64,000 nucleotides of DNA from Corallium rubrum (Eukaryota > Cnidaria > Anthozoa > Scleralcyonacea > Coralliidae). The notes under the pieces are model-generated. The model had not been told where the DNA came from. It did no database searches and saw only the letters and a list, made by a program, of their open reading frames with translations. Made by a program: the position numbers and the translations under genes. The stretch is taken from contig OZ036010.1 of the NCBI GenBank assembly GCA_964035015.1, forward strand, positions 6,385,467-6,449,466. Reading direction: 5' to 3'. Below, in pieces: positions 24,761-37,064 of this stretch; the first letter of the stretch is position 1, and the number at the start of each line of letters is the position of its first letter.

Positions 24761-25912
24761 TTACAAACCATTGTTAGCATAATCTAACAGTGTGTGGTAT
24801 AAGTTTAAGCCATCTCTCCAGTTTTCAGGTGTGGTTAATGCACATGTACTCATTAAATAATGAAAATACTCTTGGAAATTATTTTGTTCCACATTGTCAA
24901 CAATATGCAACCTTGCATACTGCATCTCGTGGTCAGGAACAGGTAAGAGGAGGTTAGGGACACCGCCATTGGACTCAGGCAAAAAGTACAACGAATCTGG
25001 CCGACCAGACACTGTATCATGCCTTGACTTGCGTATATAGTGTGTGTTCCAGTGCTCTTTAAGCTGATCAATATCCGCTTGCAGAAGTGGTGCGAAACAA
25101 AACCAAAGGCACTCTGACTCTAATTCACTGGCCCGGTTAAATGTCCCACGCTCTTCCAGGTCTTTAAAAAAATTAATCCACCAGTTACTTCGGCTTCGTC
25201 TGAAATAGGACCACCAACTTTCTATCCTTTGGTTACGTGGGGAAGGAACATAACGGTGACCATTTATATTATCACGAAAGAATGAGTGTATGGATGCCAT
25301 AATCCCATTTTCAGTGCCTAGATCGGTAACCAATTTCTGGGGGCATCCACCAAAGTGCTGAACTGCATCTAGATAGTAGGTTGCAATGTTATGGGGGGAA
25401 TTATTTGAACGCGTGATATACAACCATAAAATCTTCCTGCTCCACCCATCAATGCAACCATGGATTGGGAAACCGAAAGGTTTCAACTTATCGTACCCAT
25501 CACAGTGCCAGACATCATTTGGTCCATGGTTGTGATAAGTTCTCCTCTTCAGTTTGTGTGCTCTTCTTTCTGCCGTTCCTTCCGGATCTAGTTCTTTCAA
25601 AATATTCTGAACGATATTTCGAGGGACTGTTATGCCTTGCATCTGGAGAGTGTGCCACACATGCCTGTAACCGCCAATGCAGCCAGGACCGTCCAAGATG
25701 CTTGTAATCTTCGCTCGAACAACCTGGATGTCGTAGTCGGGATTTTTCCGTTTAAGTCCATAGGCTTTCACGCGCCTTTTCAGAGTTGCAATGCTCATAG
25801 CTATAGAATGGTTCTTGTCCAAAAACTCGCGAATTTCATCATATTTAAATCCTTTGTTAAAGTAATCTCTAATCAGCTCCTCTTCCAACATTCTCTCTCC
25901 TTCCCCCGCCAT
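24761..25912 (-). CDS. DDE transposase, IS3EU-like (integrase fold)
   Basis: 383 residues from the Met at 25912. An in-frame Met at 25969 would add 19 residues encoded within the TIR, and I prefer the internal one. The N-terminus has a helix-turn-helix-like segment (YDEIREFLDKNHSIAMSIAT). A retroviral-integrase-type core follows with catalytic candidates Asp138 (VWHCDGYD), Asp197 (TDLGTENG) and Glu231 (NQRIESWW), spacing D-58-D-33-E, all present. The protein would cut and paste the element by binding its TIRs. It reads toward the HECT-like gene, and its stop is followed by an AATAAA signal. A decayed homologue lies at 34866-35080. The frame is intact with no disabling change. Confidence 0.85.
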   Translation of the reverse strand: MAGEGERMLEEELIRDYFNKGFKYDEIREFLDKNHSIAMSIATLKRRVKAYGLKRKNPDYDIQVVRAKITSILDGPGCIGGYRHVWHTLQMQGITVPRNIVQNILKELDPEGTAERRAHKLKRRTYHNHGPNDVWHCDGYDKLKPFGFPIHGCIDGWSRKILWLYITRSNNSPHNIATYYLDAVQHFGGCPQKLVTDLGTENGIMASIHSFFRDNINGHRYVPSPRNQRIESWWSYFRRSRSNWWINFFKDLEERGTFNRASELESECLWFCFAPLLQADIDQLKEHWNTHYIRKSRHDTVSGRPDSLYFLPESNGGVPNLLLPVPDHEMQYARLHIVDNVEQNNFQEYFHYLMSTCALTTPENWRDGLNLYHTLLDYANNGL

Positions 25913-25930
25913 GTTTTTGAACTTTATGTA

Positions 25931-26216
25931 ATGCGTGAGTGACCTGGGCACTAATTTGACTTGAGACAAACTTCCGCTCTTGTCACTTCCACCGCAAAAG
26001 TTTTGCCGTCAATGTCGCATTGTTGCCGTGGGTTTTAAATGTGTCACTGGTTGAAAACTTTTGCCGTGGATATCAAATTGTTGCCGTGGATCTAAATCTT
26101 TTGTCTGAAATTATTTTGAACCGTTGCTGTTAGTTTAAAAGATTTGTCATTGATGTAAAATTAATGTTGACATCGTTTGTTTAAAACTTTTGCCGTGATA
26201 CTTGTGGGCCACCGTA
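25931..26216 (-). repeat. Right terminal inverted repeat, 286 bp
   Basis: Mirror of 19408-19693 with only scattered mismatches. It contains the upstream region and the alternative first codons of the transposase, so it probably includes that gene's promoter. Confidence 0.9.
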
Positions 26217-26222
26217 TCTTTC

Positions 26223-27400
26223 TGCCCATGCAAACAAAGGTGCGTAAAAGTCAATGTGAAGCGTGTGGGCATGAGGATATCAGAGAAATATTCAGTTGGC
26301 CGTGTTGACACACGGTGTGCTCAAATTACATTACCGAAGTCTGAAAATTATCTGCGTACCGCACTTGAAATCACGAATATTTTCAGAAGTATAGCTTAGA
26401 ACTTCGCCGAATTTTTGAAGAATGCTATTTCGATTATCCTCTTTCACCACATACAGATAAACAAGCGTTGAAGTTATGAGCGTCAGCGAAATAAAAGATG
26501 TAAACACAAGCCCGACGGAAATGGGGTGAACAACAAGAGAGCGACTAGTATAGTGTGTTTACTTGAAAGTTAATATTTCGAGTAGTTTAGCTTAGAAGTT
26601 CACGAAATTTACGAAGAATGGTATTTTAATTATGTTCTTGCCGCTCATATCAATAAATCCGTACGAAAACTTTGGAAAAGGCTACAAGTGTTTGCGAAAT
26701 GTAGCAGGTCCAGGTAGTCTCCTTCGCAGACGTTCAGCCTTCAGGTGTGCGTATTTTAAACTACCGATCGAGAATATTGCTTCTTCTACCTATTTTAATT
26801 TGTTTCCTTCAATGTTGCTCAAGCTAACCGAAGAAATCCTAAGACTTCGTGGGTGAATTACTTGTTCTTGCATATTAAAAGCTTCACAAGCGGAGAAACC
26901 ACCACAATAACATGTGCCTGCATCCATGGAAATCAGCTATTTACCACACTCGGTAGGAAAGTTTACAAACATCAGTATTCCCTTGGACAAATTGGACAGC
27001 TGCTTTCCGTTGATAGGGATTAAGATCTTTTATTTTAAACGTTTAAACGTAAATCACCCACTTGCTCGCCATCAAAATACCGAGGCAAGGACAAGCCAAG
27101 GTGAAGGTCGGCTTTCCAGATTTTGGAAGGCTTGCTCTGATTGGTCAGACGCGGGAATGGAATGTGTTGCTCGAGTGAGCAGCCGCTGGTGGGGAGCGAG
27201 TTTGGGACGGCGACCCTAACAACGGCTGCGAGGGAGACTACCCAATTCTGAGCACTGCAGCTCTTGTCGTATCACCGAATTTTCTGCAGTGTGAAATAGA
27301 ACACTATGGTGCTGACAATTTGCCCACTAATTAAAGTAGCCCGAGTTCACGCCTAGCGGGCGTCTTGTTTTAATTTTAATTTCTGGTTCGGTTCATCCAA
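26223..27400. other. Repeat-derived flank, no gene
   Basis: Contains the direct copy (26560-26645) and the inverted copy (27172-27245) of the left-flank repeats of the IS3EU-like element. A hairpin fragment (gcctagcgggcgtcttg) lies near 27360. No coding sequence recognised. Confidence 0.45.
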
Positions 27401-27419
27401 ACCCCAGTCCTCGGTGACT

Positions 27420-28823
27420 CTGCATGTCTATTGCACATCTTAATGCAAGGAGTTTAAATAACGATGATAAGATGTGTGAAATTTCTGCTATTGCTATATA
27501 GTTTTCAAAAGTTTGATCTATTTACCTTTTCGGTGTCTTGGTTGAATTCGAATATCTCAGACGATTCTATTTTGATGCCTGGCTATAATATTCCCTTGCG
27601 GAAAGACCGTGTGACTTCCCGTGGAGGTGCCGTTGGTTGCTCTGTATATTGCCGAACGTTAATTTTTCTTACGTAAAGCGTTCTGATTTCGAATCTTCTT
27701 CAAACGATCGCTTCAAACTACTCTGTGGTGTATGCTATAAGCCACCTAATCAAAACGCTGAGCATGTGAAATGAAGCTTTTCTTACATATTTTCATCACA
27801 GTTTGGATTTGATTTCTTTGACCTCTGATTTCTCGGCTGTAATTATCTTAGATGACTTTAACGCTCACTACAATTTTATGGACACATCGACATCAAATAC
27901 CGATGTTGGAATTAAGCTTTACAATTTTTTAGAATGTAATAATCTCTCTCAACTATAATTGACGAACCAACTCGTGTCACCCTTTCAGGCGAAACTATAC
28001 TGGACCTCATAATTACAGACTTTCCTGGGTATTTTACATATACAGGCACATTGAGCCCTCCAGCAAACTGTGGTCATAATATTGTTTATGCCAATTTAAA
28101 TATTTCTTCACGCAAACCTAAAGCTTTTAATCGAACGGTTCGTAATTTCAGAAATGTAAATGTTAACGATCTAAACGCGGCTTTAAACAATGCTGATTGG
28201 GACTCCAGCTCTTCGCTTGCGGTGAATCGATCGATTGCATTTACGACAAATGGTTTCAATTATTTAAATCGATTGTCGATATTTATATTCCAATTAAGCA
28301 AGTTACAATTCGACCCAAAGATAAGCCCTGGATGAATGGCCTGATTCGCACAGTTATCCGTAAACGTGATCGTCTTTTATCATCTTTTTCGCGAGTCAAG
28401 AAAAGTGCTTCTGCATGCCTGGGAGCGTTATAGAGCCCAAAGAAATTTAGTAATAAGAAAGACAATCGTCAAATAAAAATTAACTGTCCGATATCTTTAT
28501 TGGCCAGCCTATCCAAAATGTGCGAAAAAGTTGTTTTTATAAGTCTATACTTCTTTCTTACTAATTGCGGGTTTTTTTATCGTTTTCAGTCGGGATTCCG
28601 CCCTGCCCTGGTGATTAAACTTATAAAGCTTTAGAAAAAGTTCCTGAGGTGAGGGAGGTTTTCCTTGACATTTCGAAAGCCTTTGATAAAGTCTGGTACA
28701 GGGGCTTATTAGCCAAACTTGAAAGTTTAGGTATTAATTAGTGGCTGTTTGCTTCAATGGTTTAAAAGTTATATCTGTCCGATAGAGTTCAGCGTGTAAC
28801 AATTGATGCCGGAAGTTCCAATA
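27420..28823 (+). pseudogene. L2/CR1-like LINE, endonuclease and N-terminal reverse transcriptase
   Basis: Frameshifted LINE pol. The endonuclease starts at 27426 with SIAHLNARSLNNDD, the EEP-nuclease N-terminal motif. IILDDFNAHYNF near 27840 matches the GDFN motif region. DEPTRVTLSGETILDLIITD and GHNIVYANLN mark its C-terminal part. The linker KPWMNGLIRTVIRKRDRL is followed by the RT start (CPISLLASLSKMCEKVV, FQSGFRPAL, EVFLDISKAFDKVW) and VQRVTIDAGSSN at 28820. Several stops and frameshifts make it non-functional. The RT continues at 37244-37317 and 38827-39200 after later insertions. Confidence 0.8.
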
Positions 28824-29231
28824 GTGAACCTGCGCAATCCAACGAGAATGGACGAATATGCAGTTATGCTAATTATATAGCAAGCAAAATCTTAGATGTT
28901 CATTGGCTGTTGCCAGAATATAATCAATAGTCGTCAAAATTCAGTATAAGAACGACCAAAACGCGTAAAGCCGTATGGCAACTCCAATCAGTCCCAGAAG
29001 ACTGACTCAGCTAGTCATCCTGGAGGTATTTTAACGAAGAATTTGCCAAGGCTAAGTTATCGCGGGGATTATAACCTACAGTATAACGGTCCAGCACGCG
29101 TCTAATATTTGTCCTCTTATTTTAAAATCGTTTACTAACAGGGTTGAAATTTTTGATCAGCTAACACTCCCAAGGGTAATATACAAGATCATCCATTGTT
29201 TCACATGCACTATTTATTTATAATAATAAGT

Positions 29232-29232
29232 C

Positions 29233-29282
<50 letters not shown>
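29232..29282. repeat. (AT)n microsatellite
   Basis: About 25 TA units directly beside the end (taactagaagttact) of the inverted minisatellite element. Confidence 0.95.
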
Positions 29283-29283
<1 letters not shown>

Positions 29284-31410
29284 CTAGAAGTTACTACCGC
29301 AAGTGAAGTGCTGCCTTGAAAGGGACAAAAACCTTTAGCCTACTCCACAGGCAAATATCTGCAGTCCGTGACCAATGTGACACCCCTCTTGCCCACTCCA
29401 CCCAAGATTACCTACACCACCCAACATTGCTCACACCACCCAACATTGCTCACACCACTCAACATTGCTCACACCACCCAACATTGCTCACACCACCCAA
29501 CATTGCTCACACCACCCAACATTGCTCACACCACCCAACATTGCTCACACCACTCAACATTGCTCACACCACTCAACATTGCTCACACCACCCAACATTG
29601 CTCACACCACCCAACATTGCTCACACCACCCAACATTGCCCACTCCACCCAACATTGCTCACACCACCCAACATTGCTCACACCACCCAACATTGCCCAC
29701 TCCACCCAACATTGCTCACACCACCCAACATTGCTCACACCACCCAACATTGCTCACACCACCCAACATTGCTCACACCACTCAACATTGCTCACACCAC
29801 TCAACATTGCTCACACCACCCAACATTGCTCACACCACCCAACATTGCTCACACCACTCAACATTGCTCACACCACTCAACATTGCCCACACCACCCAAC
29901 ATTGCTCACACCACTCAACATTGCTCACACCACCCATCATTGCCCACTCCATCCAACATTACTCACACCACCCAACATTGCTCACACCACCCATCATTGC
30001 TCACACCACTCAACATTGCTCACACCACCCAACATTGCTCACACCACCCAACATTGCCCACTCCACCCAACATTGCTCACACCACCCAACATTGCTCACA
30101 CCACCCAACATTGCCCACTCCACCCAACATTGCTCACACCACCCAACATTGCTCACACCACCCAACATTGCTCACACCACTCAACATTGCTCACACCACC
30201 CAACATTGCTCACACCACCCAACATTGCTCACACCACCCAACATTGCTCATACCACTCAACATTGCTCACACCACTCAACATTGCCCACTCCACCCAACA
30301 TTGCTCACACCACCCAACATTGCTCACACCACCCAACATTGCTCACACCACTCAACATTGCTCACACTACTCAACATTGCTCACACCACTCAACATTGCT
30401 CACACCACTCAACATTGCTCACACCACCCAACATTGTTCATACCACTCAACATTGCTCACACCACCCAACATTGCCCACTCCACTCAACATTGCTCACAC
30501 CACCCAACATTGCTCACACTACTCAACATTGCTCACACTACTCAACATTGCTCACACCACTCAACATTGCTCACACCACCCAACATTGCTCACACCACTC
30601 AACATTGCTCACACCACTCAACATTGCTCACACCACTCAACATTGCTCACACCACCCAACATTGCTCACACCACTCAACATTGCTCACACCACCCAACAT
30701 TGCTCACACTACTCAACATTGCTCACACTACTCAACATTGCTCACACCACTCAACATTGCTCACACCACTCAACATTGCTCACACCACCCAACATTGCTC
30801 ACACTACTCAACATTGCTCACACTACTCAACATTGCTCATACCACTCAACATTGCTCACACCACCCAACATTGCTCACACCACTCAAGAGTGCCCCCTCC
30901 AGCCCACCCAAGATTTCCCACTCCACCTGAGATTGCCCACTCCACCCAAGATTGCCCACTCCATTCGCGATTGCCCACTCCACCCAAGATTGCCCACTCC
31001 ACCCAAAATTGCTCACTCCACCCAAGATTGCCCACTCCATCCAATTTTTTCTCACATCTTCACCATAAGAGCCCACAGAGTTGCCTGCGAAGAAGACTGG
31101 GAAGTCCAAAAATGTAATATTAATTACAATAGCCAGAGTATTTACACATCTCTCCTATATTTTTTAATTATAAGATTGAAAACAACAAGGGTTTTGACAG
31201 GATATACACACAATTAAATAACCACACCTCTTGCTCTGATGCTGTGGCAAAATTGTCAATGCAATTCCTAGTGCTTAATATGTTTTGACAAATCTAGAGC
31301 TTTAATAAAATTATACAGCAATGTACCATTGGAGCCCATCACATTATTTTGTAGAATTTGTATAAGTCAAAATACACACACGCAGATAGTAGCGTCTGAT
31401 CAGTGCAAAC
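29282..31410 (-). mobile_element. Minisatellite-bearing repeat, copy 2 (long array)
   Basis: Reverse-orientation copy of the family at 10317 and 35870. Its right end reads aactagaagttact on + and its left part includes gatcagtgcaaacac. The array (29395-31045) has about 87 copies of a 19-bp unit, acccaacattgctcacacc. This is the complement of the ggtggagtgggcaa type with a changed core. The long ORFs across it (His/Thr/Pro/Leu-rich) result from a 19-bp period cycling through all frames and lacking stops. Confidence 0.75.
29395..31045. repeat. 19-bp minisatellite, about 87 copies
   Basis: Most units are cattgctcacaccacccaa or the variant with ccactcaa, plus rarer cattgcccactccacccaa. The last eight units (about 30890-31045) return to the agattgcccactccaccca type seen in the sister arrays, so the cattgctcacacc type expanded secondarily. 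Confidence 0.95.
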
Positions 31411-31819
31411 ACAAGAAAACAACTGAAATCTCCCACAAAGAAACAGACTTGTCAGTTGTAGAAATTGATATCTTACCTCGACAAGATAAACTCTCCCCAC
31501 CGAAATTGTAAGACAGTTCACATGTGTGTTTAGAAGGTAGAGAACAAGAAGGATTCATTGCCAATTTAGAAAATCCATCTCCGTCGTGGTGTTTACCAAC
31601 TTCAAACGTACATATATTTGTAAGAGTAAATCCTTCTGGCGTATGTGATGTAAGTTGTAGGAAGAAACTTGTACGTCACAAAACGTCATAAAACGGTCAA
31701 CATTCTTAGATCTCGTCAATCTCGTTCCCAGAGCCTTCTCACCCGGGCCGTGCCCGCCGACCGAAGGCTCTGGGATAATCCATCGTACGGTGGCCCACAA
31801 GGGTCACCTCTTCTCCGTA

Positions 31820-32105
31820 CAAACACGAACCTTCTCCGAAGAAATCGAACGTTTCCGGCAAAATACGCATGTGTTCCGTAGAAACAGACGTCTTCTCCGT
31901 AGAAACAGACACCTCTTCTCTAGAAACAGACGCCTTCTCCATAGAAATAGACGCCTTCTCCGTATAAATAGACGCCTTCTCCGTAGAAATAGACGTCTTC
32001 TCCGTAGAAACAGGCACCTCTTCTCTAGAATCAGACGCCTTCGTAGAAACGACGTCTTCTCCGTAGAAACACGCACCTCTTCTCAAGAAACAGACGCCTT
32101 CTCCA
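31820..32105. repeat. Tandem repeats within the left TIR
   Basis: About 11 degenerate units of ctccgtagaaacagacgtctt with variants ctctagaaacagacgcc. The mirror array lies at 35610-35840. Such subterminal arrays may be transposase-binding sites, by analogy only. Confidence 0.8.
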
Positions 32106-32289
32106 AAAAAAAACTAAAATCTCCCCCCGGAATTATACCCTGATATTTTTATTTTCGTTGGCCGGGGGTGGCAAATGTTGGTAAAAATTGGCACCGTGCA
32201 TACATATGTCATCAAGACTGTATATTTTTAATAGACTCTGATTGGTTTAAATGAGATAAGCGTGCGGTGGTCCGGAAAGGTCAATCGAT

Positions 32290-32418
32290 AATGTTAAGTG
32301 TGTTTGCAGTTTGCTTCATGCTCAACCACTTCGACAATGAAGAGCTGACTGCTGTTGCCACTGTTTCACGATCACGCAAATTTTTGCCCAAACTGTGGAA
32401 GGAAGTTCATGACACGTA
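32290..32418 (+). other. Exon-like ORF in the second IS3EU-like element, unknown
   Basis: From the ATG near 32292 the frame reads MLSVFAVCFMLNHFDNEELT and on to WKEVHDT, then meets a donor-like gtaagt at 32416. Its position, just inside the left TIR on +, is the one the HECT-like gene holds in the intact element. The sequence is not HECT-like and I do not recognise it. Confidence 0.3.
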
Positions 32419-32429
32419 AGTATTGACTT

Positions 32430-33102
32430 AAGCCTGGTTTCCATATAGTTGTAATTCAGTCGGCGACTGTCGCCGATCAAGTCTTACAACAATTACAACT
32501 TAATGGAAACGCTTGTTGTAATCCAATCGGCGACAGTCGGCGACTGTTGTAGAAGTTGAATCAGGTTCAACTTCTACAACAATTACAACAGTCGCCGATG
32601 CGACAACAGTTAATTCAATCGCCGACAGTCGGCGACTTTTTGCTAGATGTTTGCAACTTAAAACACAAAATTATTTTATTTAAACACAAAAACTGGCCAA
32701 ATCCTTTCAAAAAACCCTCGATTTTGTTAAAGAAGACTACTAAATGACTAGTTCGAAGACTTGAATGCCGTACGCCAGCTTAAATGTTTGCAACTGTCGT
32801 CAAACGTTCACGAAACATGAAATTTAAGCGGCGAAGTTACTGAACTTGTATAATAATGCTTGTTATATAAACTGTGAAAATGATCACAAACAAAGTTTTA
32901 GTCATTCAATTTGTTTTTGAATATCAAACTTAGCTCATCTGAACCTTGTCAAAACCGAGAAGTCCTCAGTCCGAGCGAATCGGCGATTTGAATTACAACA
33001 ATTACAACTATATGGAAACATAATTGTTGTACTGATTCAGTCGGCGATAGTCGGCGATAGTCGCCGACTGAATTACAACAATTACATGGAAACCAGGCTT
33101 TA
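32430..33102. mobile_element. MITE with TTA borders
   Basis: Termini agcctggtttccatatag and catggaaaccaggct are inverted repeats flanked by tta. The interior repeats cggcgac/gtcgccg palindromes with ttacaacaattacaac. Arms at 32440-32640 and 32980-33095 are complementary. Confidence 0.7.
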
Positions 33103-34075
33103 GTGAGATTCAATGCAATACTAAATTTTAAACACTTTTGCTAGCCCGTATTGCACATATGAGTATCACGTTAACATCTTTAAAATGTTTACACATACAA
33201 CACCGTCGTCCGAGAGCAGCAATACTGCAACAATGTTTGGAACTTGACGATTCATGGTCAACGCCTTTATTTCTAATTCTTTCGATCCTCATTTTTCCGC
33301 TCTTCATTGCGCCATTGTCTTACAAATTCATCTCGAAATCCACCTACATTTACCCGCGGCTCTCGTTATGAAACTATATGCCACATACCAACCATACCGA
33401 CCACTTCACATAACCTAATACAACTCAACCAACAATGATTCACAAAAACACATGATTCATGTTGCAAAATTTTTACGGCAGGTGCATGTTAATTAATTTA
33501 TGCTATTCAATTTTTTTTATCTTTCAAGAGTTCTTTAATTCTAAGGCTACAAAATCTCTGTTCTACACTCATATAAAAAGGTGCTATTACTAGCTGTCCA
33601 AGATTGTGAGAATGAGCTTGGCACGCCCTTATATACATGTTTCATACGCATATATACTATATTATTTTTTAAACCATATGTTTTTGGTTTGTGTATTTCT
33701 ATAACAGCATCACAATCTTCAGAAGCGAGCGGTTCTGGACCTGTAAAATCGAAGTGAAAAAACAAGACCCACCGATGAAATACGAAGATTTTTGCAAGCG
33801 GAAAGAATCTAGCCGTACATCGACGCTATAAACACCAACTTCGTCTAGAAAGACAAAATTTACCAAAAGCAATTTGAGCGATAAAGATGTCAAAGTAAAG
33901 ATTCAAATTGGTATAAAGTTTTGAAACGAAGATTCTTAACTTTAATTCTTCTCTACAGCCAAATGCCGACCCAGATATTATAAACAAAGTGACATTGAGA
34001 CGAAAGGCAGCATTAAAAAACTACCTGCTATACTGTATACCAATTTTTGTAACATTGTTAAAATATGGGTTTTGT

Positions 34076-34372
<297 letters not shown>

Positions 34373-34865
34373 TTGCTGTTATTGCTGGTTATTTTGTTTT
34401 CTTTGTTTTACTATTTTTGTTTATTCTTTTTTATGTTTTTTTTATACTAGTTAGCAATTATTGTCGTTTTTTAAAAAATTATGTTATTATTTGATGTTAT
34501 CAGATATTGTTAACTTGTTCAGTTTAATATTTTGTAATTGTCACCAAAAACCTGTTTTTGCAGAGGTCAATAAAACTACTCAATTCTATCATGCAAAAGA
34601 AAAGTGCTGCAGTCTCTTTTTTTTCCAATTTTGGACGATAAACTACAGCGTTTACTTAGCCTAAAGATAAATGAATAAATATTACATATTTTGCTTGCAT
34701 CTTTCCGAGTTGATTTGTTGCCTACTTTACTGCAAAGGTTAAAAAATAGACAATTATTTCAAATGTTACCGTTAAAATTTCCGATACAAATGCTTTACAG
34801 TGTAACGGTATTAGCATAAATAACAAAAAAAACACCCGTGCAGTAAGACATGCGTTTTGGGTACT

Positions 34866-35080
34866 GTGCAGAAACATACCATCAACATGCCAACAATTAT
34901 TTGGGCCAGAGGACAAGTATTTCCTCCTTGTCAATTTTTTACGTCTTCTTGCGTTGCATGCGTCTGGATCCAACTCTCGAAGAATCTGCGACACGAGACG
35001 CCTTGGTGCATGAACGTGATGAATTAATCTTAGAGCATGCCAAATTGTCCGGTATCCTGATCAGACTGTTCTCCAGCGTT
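34866..35080 (-). pseudogene. Decayed IS3EU-like transposase exon
   Basis: On the minus strand the segment reads YRTIWHALRL, then ILRELDPDACNARRRKKLTR and PNNCWHVDG. This is clearly homologous to YRHVWHTL, ILKELDPEGTAERRAHKLKR and PNDVWHCDG of the intact transposase at 24761-25912. It stops at a donor-like gtatgt right after the first catalytic Asp. The rest of the catalytic core is not found, so it is a remnant. Confidence 0.75.
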
Positions 35081-35869
35081 TGCCATTTCTACTCTCACGA
35101 GGTTTCTTTCTTTAAAAACTCGATTATAACTTGGTAACTGTAGCCAAAATGAAAATACTTTTCAATCAGTTCTCTTTCGGCCTGTCCACCTCTCTCAGTA
35201 TCAGATTCACCTTCAAAATAAATAAATAATTAATTGTCGAAAATTCGACGGGAATCTTCAGTTTGACTGGTATTAATGGTATTAAAAATAACCATTCCAA
35301 AAAAAGATGCTTACCTGTAACGACATTTGCGCAATTTTGACAAAAGTTACAATTGCCTAGAAGTGCACTTTGACAGTTAGTCATATTTTACGGTTTCTCG
35401 TGATTCGTGAAGAAGACTGGACATTCAGCTCTGACATTCGATCCAAAATTCTTCAAGTACTGTAGGGATGGAAGCAGCCGGACACTTGAACATGGCAGTC
35501 TTGATGACATATGTATGCACGCTGCCAATTTTACCAACATTTGCAACCCCCGGCTAACGAAAATAAAAATATTAGGGTGTAATTCCGGGGGGAGATTTTA
35601 TTTATTTTTTGGAGAAGGCGTCTGTTTCTACGGAGAAGGCGTCTGTTTCTTGAGAAGAGGTGCCTGTTTCTTCGGAGAAGACGTCTATTTCTACGGAGAA
35701 GGCGTCTATTTCTATGGAGAAGGCGTCTGTTTCTAGAGAAGAGGTGACTGTTTCTACGGAGAAGACGTCTGTTTCTACGGAACCATGCGTATTTTGACGG
35801 AAACGTTCGATTTCTTCGGAGAAGGTTCGTGTTTGTACGGAGAACTGGTGACCCTTGTGGGCCACCGTA

Positions 35870-36800
35870 ATATTGCCAATATTGGTGTGGGTTCATTGTG
35901 TTTGCACTGATCAGCATTCTGATCTGTGTGTGTGTATTTTTACTTATACAAATTCTACAAAATAATCTGCTGGGCTCAATGGTACATTGCTGTATAATTT
36001 TATTAAAGCTCTAGGTTTGTCCACGGGTTTGTCAGTAAGCACTTGGGATTGCACTGACAGTTAGAGCAACAGGCATGATTATTTAATATTTGTATGTTAA
36101 TTATGTGTATATCATGTCAAAACCCTTGCCATATGTCAAGCGATGAGTTATAGTAACTTGTAGTAATGTGTAAATACTCTGTCTATTGTAATTAATATTT
36201 AATTTTTGGACTTTCCAGCCTCCCTAACAGGCAACTCTGTGAGCTCTTTGAGTGGAGTGGGCAAACGTGGGTGGAGTGGGAAACTCAGGTGGAGAGGGTC
36301 AACTCGGGTGGAGTGGGCAACCTTGGGTGGAGTCAGGGCAAATGTGGATGGAGTGGGCAATCTTGGGTGGAGTGGGCAATCTTGGGTACAGTGGGCAAAC
36401 TTGGGTGGAGTGGGCCAACTCAGGTGGAGTGGACAACCTCAGGTGGAGTGGACAACCTCAGGTGGAGTAGGCAACCTTGAGTGGAGTGTGCAAACTTTAA
36501 TTGTGTAGAGTGAGCAACCTCGGGTGGAGTGGGCAACTTGGGTGGAGTGCGCAAACTTTAATTGGGTGGAGTGGGCAAACTTGGGTGGAGTGGGTTAATC
36601 TTGGGTACAGTCGGCAATCTTGGGTGGAGTGCACAAACTTGGGTGGAGTGGGCAAACTTAGGTGGAGTGGACAATCTTGGGTGGAGTGGGCAAGGGGGGT
36701 GTCACATAGACCACAGACTGCACAGAGTTGCCTGTGGAGTAGGCTAAAGGTTTTTGTCCCATTTGAGGCAGCACTTCACTTGCGATAGTAACTTCTAGTT
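35870..36800 (+). mobile_element. Minisatellite-bearing repeat, copy 3
   Basis: Collinear with copy 1 (aatattggtgtgggttcatt, then ttaaagctctag, tgtcaaaacccttgcc and ggactttccagcctcc) and ending gcgatagtaacttctag. The array 36240-36690 has about 24 copies of ggtggagtgggcaaacttg variants. Together with copy 2 it brackets the second IS3EU-like element in inverted orientation. Confidence 0.75.
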
Positions 36801-37064
36801 TATATTGTTTACGAGTATCGCGGTTGTTTTTGTCGAACAATACCACAATGATCGAATGTTATCGTGCCGTCAATCGAGCTCAAAACTTAGCCCTGCTTTA
36901 TAAATAAACATATTCTCCACACTTTACAAGTGTAAAGGTTAAATGACAGCGTTGTTACAAAGAGTATATTACGGGTTATCTCTGAACAAACAAGTTTCGA
37001 TTTGCGTGGTGTTAAATATACTTGACTGCGGAGGCAACTGCATGCATGACCAGTCAGTCCCCTA

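Larger units (their letters stand above)
19408..26216 (+). mobile_element. Complete IS3EU-like DNA transposon (6,809 bp) carrying a HECT-type gene
   Basis: Terminal inverted repeats of 286 bp (19408-19693 and 25931-26216) start TACGGTGGCCCACAAG and are nearly identical. The flanks are an exact 6-bp target duplication, tctttc (19402-19407 and 26217-26222). To my knowledge six-base duplications and TAYGG termini are features of the IS3EU superfamily, and the encoded protein has an IS3/retroviral-type DDE core. Two genes run toward each other from the TIRs: a HECT-like gene on + and the transposase on -. The intact ORFs, intact TSD and near-identical TIRs suggest a recent, possibly still mobile copy. 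Confidence 0.85.

Noticed and set aside
24761-25969. LTR-retrotransposon integrase fragment
   Set aside because: It is a stand-alone gene with its own start and stop, set between long TIRs with a 6-bp target duplication and without RT or protease sequence nearby.
29395-31045. CRISPR-like array
   Set aside because: The units are contiguous 19-bp tandem copies without unique spacers, in an animal genome.
29316-31217. ORFs of 520-633 codons rich in His, Thr, Pro and Leu
   Set aside because: The 19-bp minisatellite has no stop in any plus frame, so all three are open together. No domain, no codon bias and no frame preference.
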